Shown: piece after piece, positions 1-6,477 of the stretch
Position numbering within the stretch: position 1 is the stretch's first letter
Layout: the number at the start of each line of letters is the position of its first letter
From: an uncultured Lachnospiraceae bacterium
GTDB lineage: Bacteria > Bacillota > Clostridia > Lachnospirales > Lachnospiraceae
Length of the DNA: 41,809 nucleotides
Assembly: GCA_951802115.1 (NCBI GenBank)
Contig: CATOPL010000025.1
Location: forward strand, 1 to 41,809
Direction of reading: 5' to 3'
The notes under the pieces: generated by a model
Seen by the model: only the letters and a program-made list of their open reading frames with translations
What the model was told of the DNA's origin: nothing
The model's database searches: none
Made by a program: the position numbers and the translations under genes

Positions 1-1
1 T

Positions 2-394
2 TTTGGAAACAGTTATAACCCACATGATCCAATGCTTGAGCATGATTTTTATTCTATTTTGAAGCGTGCATATATGCATGAAAAATGTGACTTGCAGACA
101 GTTCAGCTTTATTTTAGAGAACAGCTGGATTCCTTATGGTGGGGGCAGCACCATTTTCCGGAGAGTTGTGGCATTACAGAAGAAGAATTTGAAAATATTG
201 TAAGTGTGGCAAATAAAATCCTTTCAGAAAAGTCAGTAGAGCCGCAGCTTGTAGAAGAATTTGAGTATTATGTGAGATTGTATCAAACCTATTTTGAATG
301 GCAGAACAATGACAGGAACGGCGATTTTTACGAGTTGTGCAGGAAGGAAGGACTGGCGTTTGAAGGAGTCCCGGTGACTTATTATAAAGAATAG
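2..394 (+). CDS. Unknown protein, C-terminal part (cut by window edge)
   Basis: The reading frame is open to the first base of the window, so the gene probably begins upstream; the first Met in the window is at base 32. The visible part is about 130 residues, acidic and rich in aromatic residues, with no membrane segment and no motif I recognise. It ends 12 bases before a tandem SUKH immunity-type gene and runs in the same direction. By context (inference only) it may be another member of a toxin-immunity cluster. Product unknown. Confidence 0.6.
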   Translation, partial: FGNSYNPHDPMLEHDFYSILKRAYMHEKCDLQTVQLYFREQLDSLWWGQHHFPESCGITEEEFENIVSVANKILSEKSVEPQLVEEFEYYVRLYQTYFEWQNNDRNGDFYELCRKEGLAFEGVPVTYYKE

Positions 395-406
395 GAAGGC
401 GGCGCC

Positions 407-1846
407 ATGATATCAGAAGAACTGAAAAAAATCAAATCTTTTGGCAGCAGTATGGAAAGCTCCGTGACACCGGAGGATATTGCGGACAAGGAAAAGGAAC
501 TGGGATTTACGCTGCCCCAGGCTCTGCAGGAATTATATCTGACCTTTCATCCGGATGATCCTGCTTTTACGGAAAAGGGAAATCTGATTCCACTTGAGGA
601 ATTAAAAATTTACAAACGTGTCTATTGGACGGATACCATTATTACGATCCTGCCTTTTTGCCGGCATGAACGGTATGGCTATGGCTTTGAAGTAAGCAGG
701 TATCACAAAAGCAAGGATACCATGGGCAGCAATGATCTGGAAGATCCGCAGATGTGGGGGCTTTATGTGCTGCCGGAAACACGCGGGGAAGAAAAGCATC
801 TGGAAGGCCGTGAAGTGCCGTGCAATCAGTCAAAACTCTCACAGTGGATCATGGAATGGTTAGGATACCAGCAGACCCTGGCGCAGCCCAGCGTGGCAGC
901 CGTCAACAAGGATAAGGCGGAAAGTTATTGGAAAAAAATGCGGGAGCATCTTCCGGATACGTTTTATCATGTTCCTCTGGAGCAGCTTTCCAGTCACAGA
1001 ACAAATTTTAGTGTAAACTTTGTGGAGGAACCCTCCAGGTTTTTATGCGGAAGTATTCTTTATTCAGGGACGGCCTATTTTGGCGGCAGGTCTGATAAGG
1101 AACTGGAACAGCTTATGAAACAGATGGGATTCAAGTATGTCTGGATGAAAAGCCAGGACGGGCATCCTGTTTTTAATTCGGCTCCACCCCAGCCGCCACA
1201 GGAACGGGAACTGAAATCCATTGCCCCGGTATTACAGTTTCTCTGCAAATTTGCCGGGATTGAGGGAAAGGGAGCGAAGGAGGAAAGTATCCGGCGGGCA
1301 GAAGCCCGTCTGGGGGGTTCGCTTCCACTGCCATTGGAAGAATTTTATCGTTGTCTGCCAAGTAGATTTTATTGCAGTTATAATACGATCCGCCCTCTTT
1401 CCAGCCTGAAACAGACAAAGGATGGCAAGATGAACTTTCTCACAGAAAATCAGGCGATGTATCACTGGGCGGCGAGATTGAACAGCCCGTTTCTATATCG
1501 CCGTGCCAATGACGGCGCAGGCCAATGGAACGCATATGGTATTTTAGACGGTTTTCTTGCAGCAGAATTTTTGTGGGCGCTGGCCTGTGATGAAACATTG
1601 AATCTGATTCTTTGGGAGTTTCCGGATTTTGAGCCGTCGATGCTGTCTGAAGGCGGGAAGCTGAGTCTGTATCTGTCCTCCATTGCAGGTATTACAGATC
1701 AGATTGCTGCAGGCAATGCCCGAAGGCTTTACCAGGCCATGAATGGGCGGGCTGTTGGGTTGTATGACAGCGAAGAAGGTACGTTTTGGTTCGTAACAAA
1801 GGATGAGTCGGCACAGGAACGGTTAGAATCATTGTTTGATATTTGA
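407..1846 (+). CDS. Tandem SMI1/KNR4 (SUKH) domain protein, putative immunity protein
   Basis: 479 residues with an AGGAAGG ribosome site before the ATG. The N-terminal part (about residues 15-150) has the SUKH pattern: a helix ending ADKEKELGFTLP, then LQELYLTFHP, then hydrophobic beta strands around TIITILPFC. A second, more diverged copy of the same pattern lies at about residues 280-430 (RRAEARLGGSLPLPLEEFYRCLP). SUKH proteins are mostly cytoplasmic immunity proteins that neutralise toxins of polymorphic or contact-dependent systems. A two-domain version could bind two toxins or one dimer. No toxin gene is visible; it may lie upstream of the window. The family call is firm, the immunity role is inferred. 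Confidence 0.75.
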   Translation: MISEELKKIKSFGSSMESSVTPEDIADKEKELGFTLPQALQELYLTFHPDDPAFTEKGNLIPLEELKIYKRVYWTDTIITILPFCRHERYGYGFEVSRYHKSKDTMGSNDLEDPQMWGLYVLPETRGEEKHLEGREVPCNQSKLSQWIMEWLGYQQTLAQPSVAAVNKDKAESYWKKMREHLPDTFYHVPLEQLSSHRTNFSVNFVEEPSRFLCGSILYSGTAYFGGRSDKELEQLMKQMGFKYVWMKSQDGHPVFNSAPPQPPQERELKSIAPVLQFLCKFAGIEGKGAKEESIRRAEARLGGSLPLPLEEFYRCLPSRFYCSYNTIRPLSSLKQTKDGKMNFLTENQAMYHWAARLNSPFLYRRANDGAGQWNAYGILDGFLAAEFLWALACDETLNLILWEFPDFEPSMLSEGGKLSLYLSSIAGITDQIAAGNARRLYQAMNGRAVGLYDSEEGTFWFVTKDESAQERLESLFDI

Positions 1847-1861
1847 AACAGGGAGGTTTTT

Positions 1862-2163
1862 ATGACAACAGCAAGAAAGAAATGGAGTATGAGGTGTCCA
1901 TCTATCTTGGGGAAACGGTCATAAAAAATTATCCAAATCTGTATTGGGGGCATTTTGCGAGGCCGAAGCGGGAACTCTTTGTCAATAAACCTGTGATAAT
2001 GAAGTTGAAAAGCAAGCTGAAGTATTTTCCTCCCAGCCAGACAGTGTTCGTATGTATGATAAAATCCGCAAAAGACCATGACAGGAACCGAATATATGAC
2101 CTGTATCGCTATTGGGAGGATGAATTTAATCCAATCAAGCCAAGTTACTGGGATAGTTGGTAA
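1862..2163 (+). pseudogene. Small unknown gene, apparently frameshifted near its start
   Basis: The best start is the ATG at 1862, preceded by GGGAGG at a good distance, but that frame reaches TAA at 1922 after only 20 codons. The neighbouring frame is open to 2163 and encodes a protein-like sequence (YEVSIYLGETVIKNYPNLYW, then RELFVNKPVI and a C-terminus rich in Tyr and Trp). In that frame the only alternative starts are a TTG at 1843 that overlaps the SUKH stop, and an ATG at 1882 with no good ribosome site. The simplest reading is a single-base indel between 1862 and about 1885, leaving a decayed gene of about 100 residues. It follows the SUKH gene directly, so it may be another immunity gene. 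Family not recognised. Confidence 0.45.
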
Positions 2164-2441
2164 CTATGATTTGTTAAAGTAGCATAGAGTAATGACAAAA
2201 GAATCCTTTACGGGTAAATTTTTGTGTTATATCCGTTTCTCTTTTTTAGCAGATATTCATGCAATATACAGGTATCTCTCTTCTTTCCTCACATTACTAA
2301 ATTTATACCTGAAAGGTTAATATTTATGTCGGATTATACTTTATGTGACATTAGTAGTTTCATAAGTAAGCGTAGAGGATAAAGCAGCTGATACAGTTGG
2401 CTGTCTATAAGCCGGTATTTGGATTTCGGAAACAGGGATTT
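2164..2441. other. Intergenic stretch, no gene supported
   Basis: AT-rich spacer between the rightward immunity block and the leftward glutamate synthase operon. The only structure seen is a weak 7-base inverted repeat (CAGGTAT at 2269, ATACCTG at 2305) with a long loop. It has no convincing terminator U tract. Confidence 0.4.
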
Positions 2442-2696
2442 TTATAGTTCTCCATCCTGCCGCTCATACTGCAAATGCCCTTGTGCCACTTTTGCGTGAT
2501 TCAGAATCTTTATGAAAGATCTGTCCTGACTCTCCAATGCTTTCTTATACCCGGCTTCTGTCAGAAACAGCCGCATCTTATGCCCTTTATCTCCTATGGG
2601 AGATTTGCTCGAAAGCACATCAAACACAATCATATGTGTTACTTCCGGGTCAAAGCGTTCCAGTCGCATGATGTCTTTTGAATATTTCATAAGCAT
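2442..2696 (-). CDS. Small conserved-looking hypothetical protein at the end of the glutamate synthase operon
   Basis: 84 residues starting MLMKYSKDIMRLERF. The start lies 12 bases after the stop of the GXGXG-domain gene, on the same strand, so it is probably the last cistron of the operon. The ribosome site is weak (AAAAGAAA), which suggests translational coupling. The sequence is charged, with a beta-rich middle (THMIVFDVLSSKSP) and an LTEAGYKKALESQDRSF helix; no Cys motif or membrane segment is present. I do not recognise the family. The position suggests, but does not show, a link to nitrogen metabolism. Confidence 0.5.
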   Translation of the reverse strand: MLMKYSKDIMRLERFDPEVTHMIVFDVLSSKSPIGDKGHKMRLFLTEAGYKKALESQDRSFIKILNHAKVAQGHLQYERQDGEL

Positions 2697-2708
2697 GCTG
2701 GATTTCTT

Positions 2709-3431
2709 TTAATTTGCTGCATACATCTGTTGGTACGGGTTCTTACTGTCCGGCGTAATGACTGTAAAAGGCCCGGATAAAAGTTCGTTTACAGAATAAC
2801 CGAAGTCCAAGCAGTATTCCGACAGATACTCCCGGATTTCCTCTAATTCCTCTGCGGCCGCAGGCCTTGCAGTAACCTGTCTGGGGAAATGAATATCCTC
2901 GCAGCTGTCTCGCAGGAACATTTTACCTCCATGCATTCCGGTACAGGGGAAATTGCCGACAATGCGTCTGCCGTCTTTATGAAGTCCCAGGACGATGATC
3001 ACGCCTCCTGCCTGATATTCTCCAAGAAAGCTTCCGGCACATCCGCCGATGATCATAACAGGAATTTTTTCTTTGTAAGCCTTCATATGGATTCCGGCGC
3101 GGTATCCGGCGCTGCCTTGCACATAGATCTTGCCGCCGCGCATGGCATAACCGGCAGCGTCGCCGATATTGCCGTGAATCAGAATCTTTCCTTCATTCAT
3201 GGTATCGCCCACAGCGTCCTGTGCATTGGCGTTTACCGTAATATTGGCATTGTTTAAGTATGCGCCCAGTGCATTCCCCGGTATCCCGTTAATTATGAGA
3301 TTCTTGTCGGACATACCGGCGGCAAGAAATCTTTGACCGCAGCATCCTTCGATGATATAATCGGTTTCTGCTTTTCGAAGTGCGTTATTTATAGCTCTAT
3401 AATCTAAATTTGCAGCATCAATGGTTTGCAT
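2709..3431 (-). CDS. Glutamate synthase GXGXG (domain 3) protein
   Basis: 240 residues from the ATG at 3431, chosen because GGAGGAGG sits just upstream; the longer open frame to 3527 has no such site and overlaps the previous gene. The protein is a right-handed beta-helix repeat of the GltB C-terminal type: repeated G-x-x-G-x-x-x-G turns (GNIGDAAGYAMRGGKIYVQG, then GGCAGSFLGEYQAGGVIIVLG). In ordinary GltB this domain is structural and links the ammonia tunnel to the synthase site; here it is a separate polypeptide, as in archaeal-type split glutamate synthase. It is the third gene after the amidotransferase and FMN domains. The operon has no gltD-like NADPH subunit in this window. Confidence 0.88.
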   Translation of the reverse strand: MQTIDAANLDYRAINNALRKAETDYIIEGCCGQRFLAAGMSDKNLIINGIPGNALGAYLNNANITVNANAQDAVGDTMNEGKILIHGNIGDAAGYAMRGGKIYVQGSAGYRAGIHMKAYKEKIPVMIIGGCAGSFLGEYQAGGVIIVLGLHKDGRRIVGNFPCTGMHGGKMFLRDSCEDIHFPRQVTARPAAAEELEEIREYLSEYCLDFGYSVNELLSGPFTVITPDSKNPYQQMYAAN

Positions 3432-3501
3432 ATTATATTGCCTCCTCCAATTGTTTCTCTCTTTATTTTCAAAGGCGCCAGAAAGAACCGCTTTTATCCT
3501 G

Positions 3502-5007
3502 TCATTCTCCGGCGTGGGAGATACCAAGTATTTCCAGTTCTTTTTCCGTTAAACCGATGCCGCGAAGCATCAGCCGGTTTCCGCGTAAAGCCTCAACGGA
3601 ATTGATTCCCATACCGCCCATGAATTCTTTTATTTCGTGTTTCCATGCGGTCATCAGATGGATCAGGCGTTTGCTGCCCGCTTCCGGATTCAGCCTTTTC
3701 ACAAGCTCCGGGCGCTGGGTTGCGATGCCCCAGTTACATTTCCCGCTCTGGCAGGTACGGCACAGATGGCAGCCAAGAGCAAGCAGGGCGGCAGTCGCCA
3801 CATAGCAGGCATCCGCACCGAGAGCAATGGCTTTTACTACATCTGCCGCGCTTCGGATACTGCCGCCGACTACAAGAGATACATGGTTTCGGATCCCTTC
3901 GTCCCGAAGTCTCTGATCAACGGCTGCCAGCGCCAGCTCAATGGGGATGCCTACATGGTCTCTGATTCTGGTGGGCGCAGCTCCGGTGCCGCCGCGGAAG
4001 CCGTCAATGGCAATAATATCAGCCCCGCTTCGGGCAATGCCGCTTGCGATTGCCGCAATGTTGTGCACGGCGGCTACTTTTACAATCACCGGTTTTTTAT
4101 ATTCCGTGGCTTCTTTCAGAGAGAAGACAAGCTGGCGCAAATCTTCAATGGAATAAATATCATGATGCGGCGCCGGGGAAATGGCGTCGGAGCCTTCCGG
4201 GATCATACGGGTACGGGATATGTCCCCTGCAATTTTTGCACCGGGAAGATGTCCCCCGATCCCTGGTTTTGCACCTTGTCCGATTTTGATTTCAATGGCT
4301 GCGCCTGCCTCCAGATAATCCGCATGGACACCGAAACGGCCGGAAGCCACCTGTACGACAGTATTTTCCCCATAGCAGTAAAAATCTTCATGCAGCCCCC
4401 CTTCTCCGGTGTTATATAAGATCCCAAGTTCTGTTGCTGCCAGCGCCAGGGACTTGTGGGCGTTGTAGCTGATGGAACCATAGCTCATGGCAGAGAACAT
4501 AACCGGCATGGACAGTTCCAGCTGGGGAGGCAGTGTACAGTCTAATTTCCCATCTTTAGAGCGCTGTACTTTTGACGGCTTTTTTCCGAGAAAAACTCTG
4601 GTTTCCATCGGTTCCCGCAAGGGATCAATGGAAGGATTCGTCACCTGTGAAGCATTGATCAGGATTTTGTCCCAGTAAACGGGAAGGGGATTTGGATTGC
4701 CCATGGAGGACAGAAGAACGCCGCCGCTGTTTGCCTGCCTGTAGATTTCTTTTATTGTCTGGGTCGACCAGTTGGCATTTTCGCGCAGGGTGCAGTCGCT
4801 TTTTACAATCTTTAAGGCTTTTGTAGGACAAAAGGAAACACAGCGTTGGCAGTTTACGCATTTTGATTCGTCACACCTCATAATATTGTGCTTTTTGTCG
4901 TAGCTGTGAGCATCATTTGCGCATTGCCGTTCACATGCACGGCAGGAAATGCATCTGTTTTCATTTCTGATTACTTCAAATTCCGGATAGATAAATTCGA
5001 TACTCAT
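3502..5007 (-). CDS. gltB: Glutamate synthase FMN-binding (domain 2) protein with N-terminal ferredoxin domain
   Basis: 501 residues from the ATG at 5007 (GGAAGGAG upstream), overlapping the previous gene by the four bases ATGA. Residues 19-29 and 50-60 form two CxxCxxCxxxC ferredoxin motifs for two [4Fe-4S] clusters. The rest is the FMN-binding glutamate synthase barrel: MFSAMSYGSIS, GEGGLHEDFY, KIGQGAKPGIGGHLPG, IDGFRGGTGAAP, and a Cys-rich loop GCHLCRTCQSGKC that matches the 3Fe-4S site of GltB. It converts 2-oxoglutarate plus tunnelled ammonia to glutamate in the cytoplasm. The built-in ferredoxin domain suggests electrons come from ferredoxin or an unlinked reductase. Confidence 0.92.
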   Translation of the reverse strand: MSIEFIYPEFEVIRNENRCISCRACERQCANDAHSYDKKHNIMRCDESKCVNCQRCVSFCPTKALKIVKSDCTLRENANWSTQTIKEIYRQANSGGVLLSSMGNPNPLPVYWDKILINASQVTNPSIDPLREPMETRVFLGKKPSKVQRSKDGKLDCTLPPQLELSMPVMFSAMSYGSISYNAHKSLALAATELGILYNTGEGGLHEDFYCYGENTVVQVASGRFGVHADYLEAGAAIEIKIGQGAKPGIGGHLPGAKIAGDISRTRMIPEGSDAISPAPHHDIYSIEDLRQLVFSLKEATEYKKPVIVKVAAVHNIAAIASGIARSGADIIAIDGFRGGTGAAPTRIRDHVGIPIELALAAVDQRLRDEGIRNHVSLVVGGSIRSAADVVKAIALGADACYVATAALLALGCHLCRTCQSGKCNWGIATQRPELVKRLNPEAGSKRLIHLMTAWKHEIKEFMGGMGINSVEALRGNRLMLRGIGLTEKELEILGISHAGE

Positions 5008-6101
5008 GAAAACGCTCCTTCCTTTACTTGAACGATGACCGGTTCTCCGCCGGCGGGAGACCATATGTTTTCTGCATTTGGCTCCATGGTCCGGATCGCG
5101 GCTTCTTCACTGGCGATGAATACTTTATCATCCTTTTCGCCAACTACCATGGAACGAAGCTTCAGACGGTCATTTAAAGCCATCAATCCGCCCTCAAATC
5201 CCAAAACGATGGAAAAAGGACCGGTAATCAGAAGGCTTGGAAACATCGTTCTAAGGTAAGTATGTTTCTTTTGGTCCTCCAAATCCGTTTTTGCCGCAAT
5301 GGTACTCCAGAACGGAGCGGCGATTACGCTTGCGGCTTCGCCCAGCGTAAGCCCCTGTACGCGGAGCAGGTAATCCATGATATAGGTAATGACTTCCGTA
5401 TCGGTCCGGAGGGTACATTGATAGCCGAACATCTCAATAAACCGGCGGTTGGCGTCATAGGAAGAGATTTCTCCGTTATGTACGACGGAATAGTCAAGCA
5501 GTGTAAAGGGATGCGCGCCTCCCCACCAGCCGGGAGTGTTTGTGGGATAACGTCCATGCGCCGTCCAGGAGTATCCTTCATATTCTTCCAGCTTATAAAA
5601 GACGCCTACATCTTCCGGAAAACCGACCGCTTTGAAGGCCCCCATGTTCTTGCCGCTGGAAAAGACGTAAACGCCGGGCATTTCGGCGTTGATCTTCATA
5701 ACTGTTTTGGCGACAAACTCTTTTTCTTTTAACTGTAAGGATGCATGAACAGATTTTAAGGGAGCGGCAAAATATCTCCATATGATCGGCTCGTCTGTGA
5801 CTTCCGGAATCTTCCGGGTCGGAATGATTTCCGATTGGATGATTTCAAAGCGTTCTTTTAAGAAGGCTTCACATTTCTTGCGGGTGTCGCGGGAATCAAA
5901 AAACATATGGAATGCGTAAAAATCTTTATATTCAGGGTAAATGCCGTAACCGGCAAAACCGCCGCCTAATCCGTTGGAACGGTCATGCATGGGTTTCATG
6001 GAATTTATGATCATTTCACCGGACATCTTATTTCCGTCTTTGGATATTACCGCTGAGATTGCACATCCGGAAGGGATTCTTACCTGGCCTTCAATTTTCA
6101 T
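5004..6101 (-). CDS. Class II glutamine amidotransferase (glutamate synthase domain 1)
   Basis: 365 residues. It has the GltB N-terminal Ntn-hydrolase signatures: an internal CAISAV (Cys13), WTAHGRYPTNTPGWWGGAHP and VVHNGEISSYDANRRFIE. The enzyme releases ammonia from glutamine for the synthase subunit encoded next. The nucleophile must be N-terminal in the mature enzyme, so removal of a 12-residue propeptide (MKIEGQVRIPSG) is implied. First gene of the leftward operon, with start overlap ATGA to the FMN-domain gene. Its leader carries a regulated terminator (see 6131-6197). Start chosen from the AAAGGAAGG ribosome site. Confidence 0.9.
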   Translation of the reverse strand: MKIEGQVRIPSGCAISAVISKDGNKMSGEMIINSMKPMHDRSNGLGGGFAGYGIYPEYKDFYAFHMFFDSRDTRKKCEAFLKERFEIIQSEIIPTRKIPEVTDEPIIWRYFAAPLKSVHASLQLKEKEFVAKTVMKINAEMPGVYVFSSGKNMGAFKAVGFPEDVGVFYKLEEYEGYSWTAHGRYPTNTPGWWGGAHPFTLLDYSVVHNGEISSYDANRRFIEMFGYQCTLRTDTEVITYIMDYLLRVQGLTLGEAASVIAAPFWSTIAAKTDLEDQKKHTYLRTMFPSLLITGPFSIVLGFEGGLMALNDRLKLRSMVVGEKDDKVFIASEEAAIRTMEPNAENIWSPAGGEPVIVQVKEGAFS

Positions 6102-6130
6102 AAGTTTGTACCTTCCTTTCAGAATAAATC

Positions 6131-6193
6131 AAAAAAGCAAAGGCATCCGCTTTCAGGGCAGGTAATTTCTGCTCTGAAAATGAACGCCTTTGC
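6131..6193 (-). terminator. Leader attenuator of the glutamate synthase operon
   Basis: On the minus strand GCAAAGGC (6193-6186) pairs with GCCTTTGC (6144-6137), continued inward by G-U pairs and a TTTCAG/CTGAAA stem, and is followed by six U residues. It lies between the promoter and the first gene, so it is an attenuator rather than an end-of-operon terminator. Its 5' arm overlaps the hexaloop hairpin at 6180-6197, so the two cannot form together. Confidence 0.82.
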
Positions 6194-6197
6194 TCAT
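6180..6197 (-). promoter_or_regulatory. ANTAR-type hexaloop hairpin in the glutamate synthase leader
   Basis: Minus strand ATGAGC-[AAAGGC]-GTTCAT: a 6-pair stem (one G-U) closing a six-base loop with A at position 1 and G at position 4, the known recognition pattern of ANTAR-domain antiterminators. It sits at about +1 of the transcript and overlaps the 5' arm of the attenuator. Its loop is identical to the first glnN hairpin. ANTAR binding is inferred; no ANTAR gene lies in this window. Confidence 0.6.
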
Positions 6198-6205
6198 AAT
6201 TTATA

Positions 6206-6234
6206 TTTATACAGCGGATGATGCGCGTTGTCAA
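6206..6234 (-). promoter_or_regulatory. Promoter of the glutamate synthase operon
   Basis: Minus strand TTGACA (6234-6229), 17-base spacer, TATAAA (6211-6206). Predicted start is near 6199, immediately before the hexaloop hairpin. Confidence 0.8.
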
Positions 6235-6271
6235 TATTTTTTTGGAGGCAGTAGAAAAAATAAAAAAAGGA

Positions 6272-6300
6272 TTGACAAATGATTTTTAAGGGTGTATCAT
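6272..6300 (+). promoter_or_regulatory. Promoter of glnN
   Basis: TTGACA (6272-6277), exactly 17 bases, TATCAT (6295-6300). Predicted start is near 6307. The -35 boxes of the two divergent promoters are about 40 bases apart. Confidence 0.82.
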
Positions 6301-6309
6301 CCAACACGT

Positions 6310-6327
6310 AAAGGCAAAGGCGTCTTT
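6310..6327 (+). promoter_or_regulatory. ANTAR-type hexaloop hairpin 1 in the glnN leader
   Basis: AAAGGC-[AAAGGC]-GTCTTT: six pairs (one G-U) and a six-base loop with A1 and G4. It overlaps the 5' arm of the first attenuator (6320-6349), so binding of a protein to this hairpin would block terminator formation. Confidence 0.6.
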
Positions 6328-6360
6328 GAGAGGAAGTTCTCAGAGACGCTTTTTACTTTT
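6320..6360 (+). terminator. First attenuator in the glnN leader
   Basis: GCGTCTTTGAGA (6320-6331) pairs with TCTCAGAGACGC (6338-6349) over 12 pairs (one G-U), with a GGAAGT loop, followed by TTTTTACTTTT. It begins only about 13 bases after the predicted transcription start. Confidence 0.85.
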
Positions 6361-6388
6361 ATAGATGAAAATACATACAATTTGATAG

Positions 6389-6408
6389 AAAAGGCAAGGG
6401 AGTCTTTT
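6389..6408 (+). promoter_or_regulatory. ANTAR-type hexaloop hairpin 2 in the glnN leader
   Basis: AAAAGGC-[AAGGGA]-GTCTTTT: seven pairs (one G-U) and a six-base loop with A1 and G4. The stem is almost identical to hairpin 1, and it again overlaps the 5' arm of a terminator (6389-6455). Confidence 0.6.
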
Positions 6409-6455
6409 GCGGCGCAGGGAAAAGCGCCATGAAAGCCATCCTTGTCTTTTTGTTT
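6389..6455 (+). terminator. Second attenuator in the glnN leader
   Basis: Bases 6389-6399 pair with 6440-6450, continued by CTTTTG with TGAAAG (with G-U pairs) and by GGCGC/GCGCC around an AGGGAAAA loop, then TTTTTGTTTT. It ends about 22 bases before the glnN start, so transcripts must pass two terminators to express glnN. Confidence 0.8.
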
Positions 6456-6477
6456 TCAAGTTGGAAGGAGTGGGATT

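Noticed and set aside
2320..2380. 18-codon peptide after ATG at 2325 in the 2.2-2.4 kb gap
   Set aside because: Too short to judge, with no context or homology to support it.
3637..4419. 260-codon plus-strand open frame opposite the FMN glutamate synthase gene
   Set aside because: It lies fully antisense to a clearly recognised gene, has no ribosome site and no family pattern; it is a by-product of codon bias.
6441..6477. Upstream in-frame start for glnN at 6442
   Set aside because: It lies inside the second attenuator hairpin with no ribosome site; the ATG at 6478 follows GGAAGGAG and gives the family's normal N-terminus.
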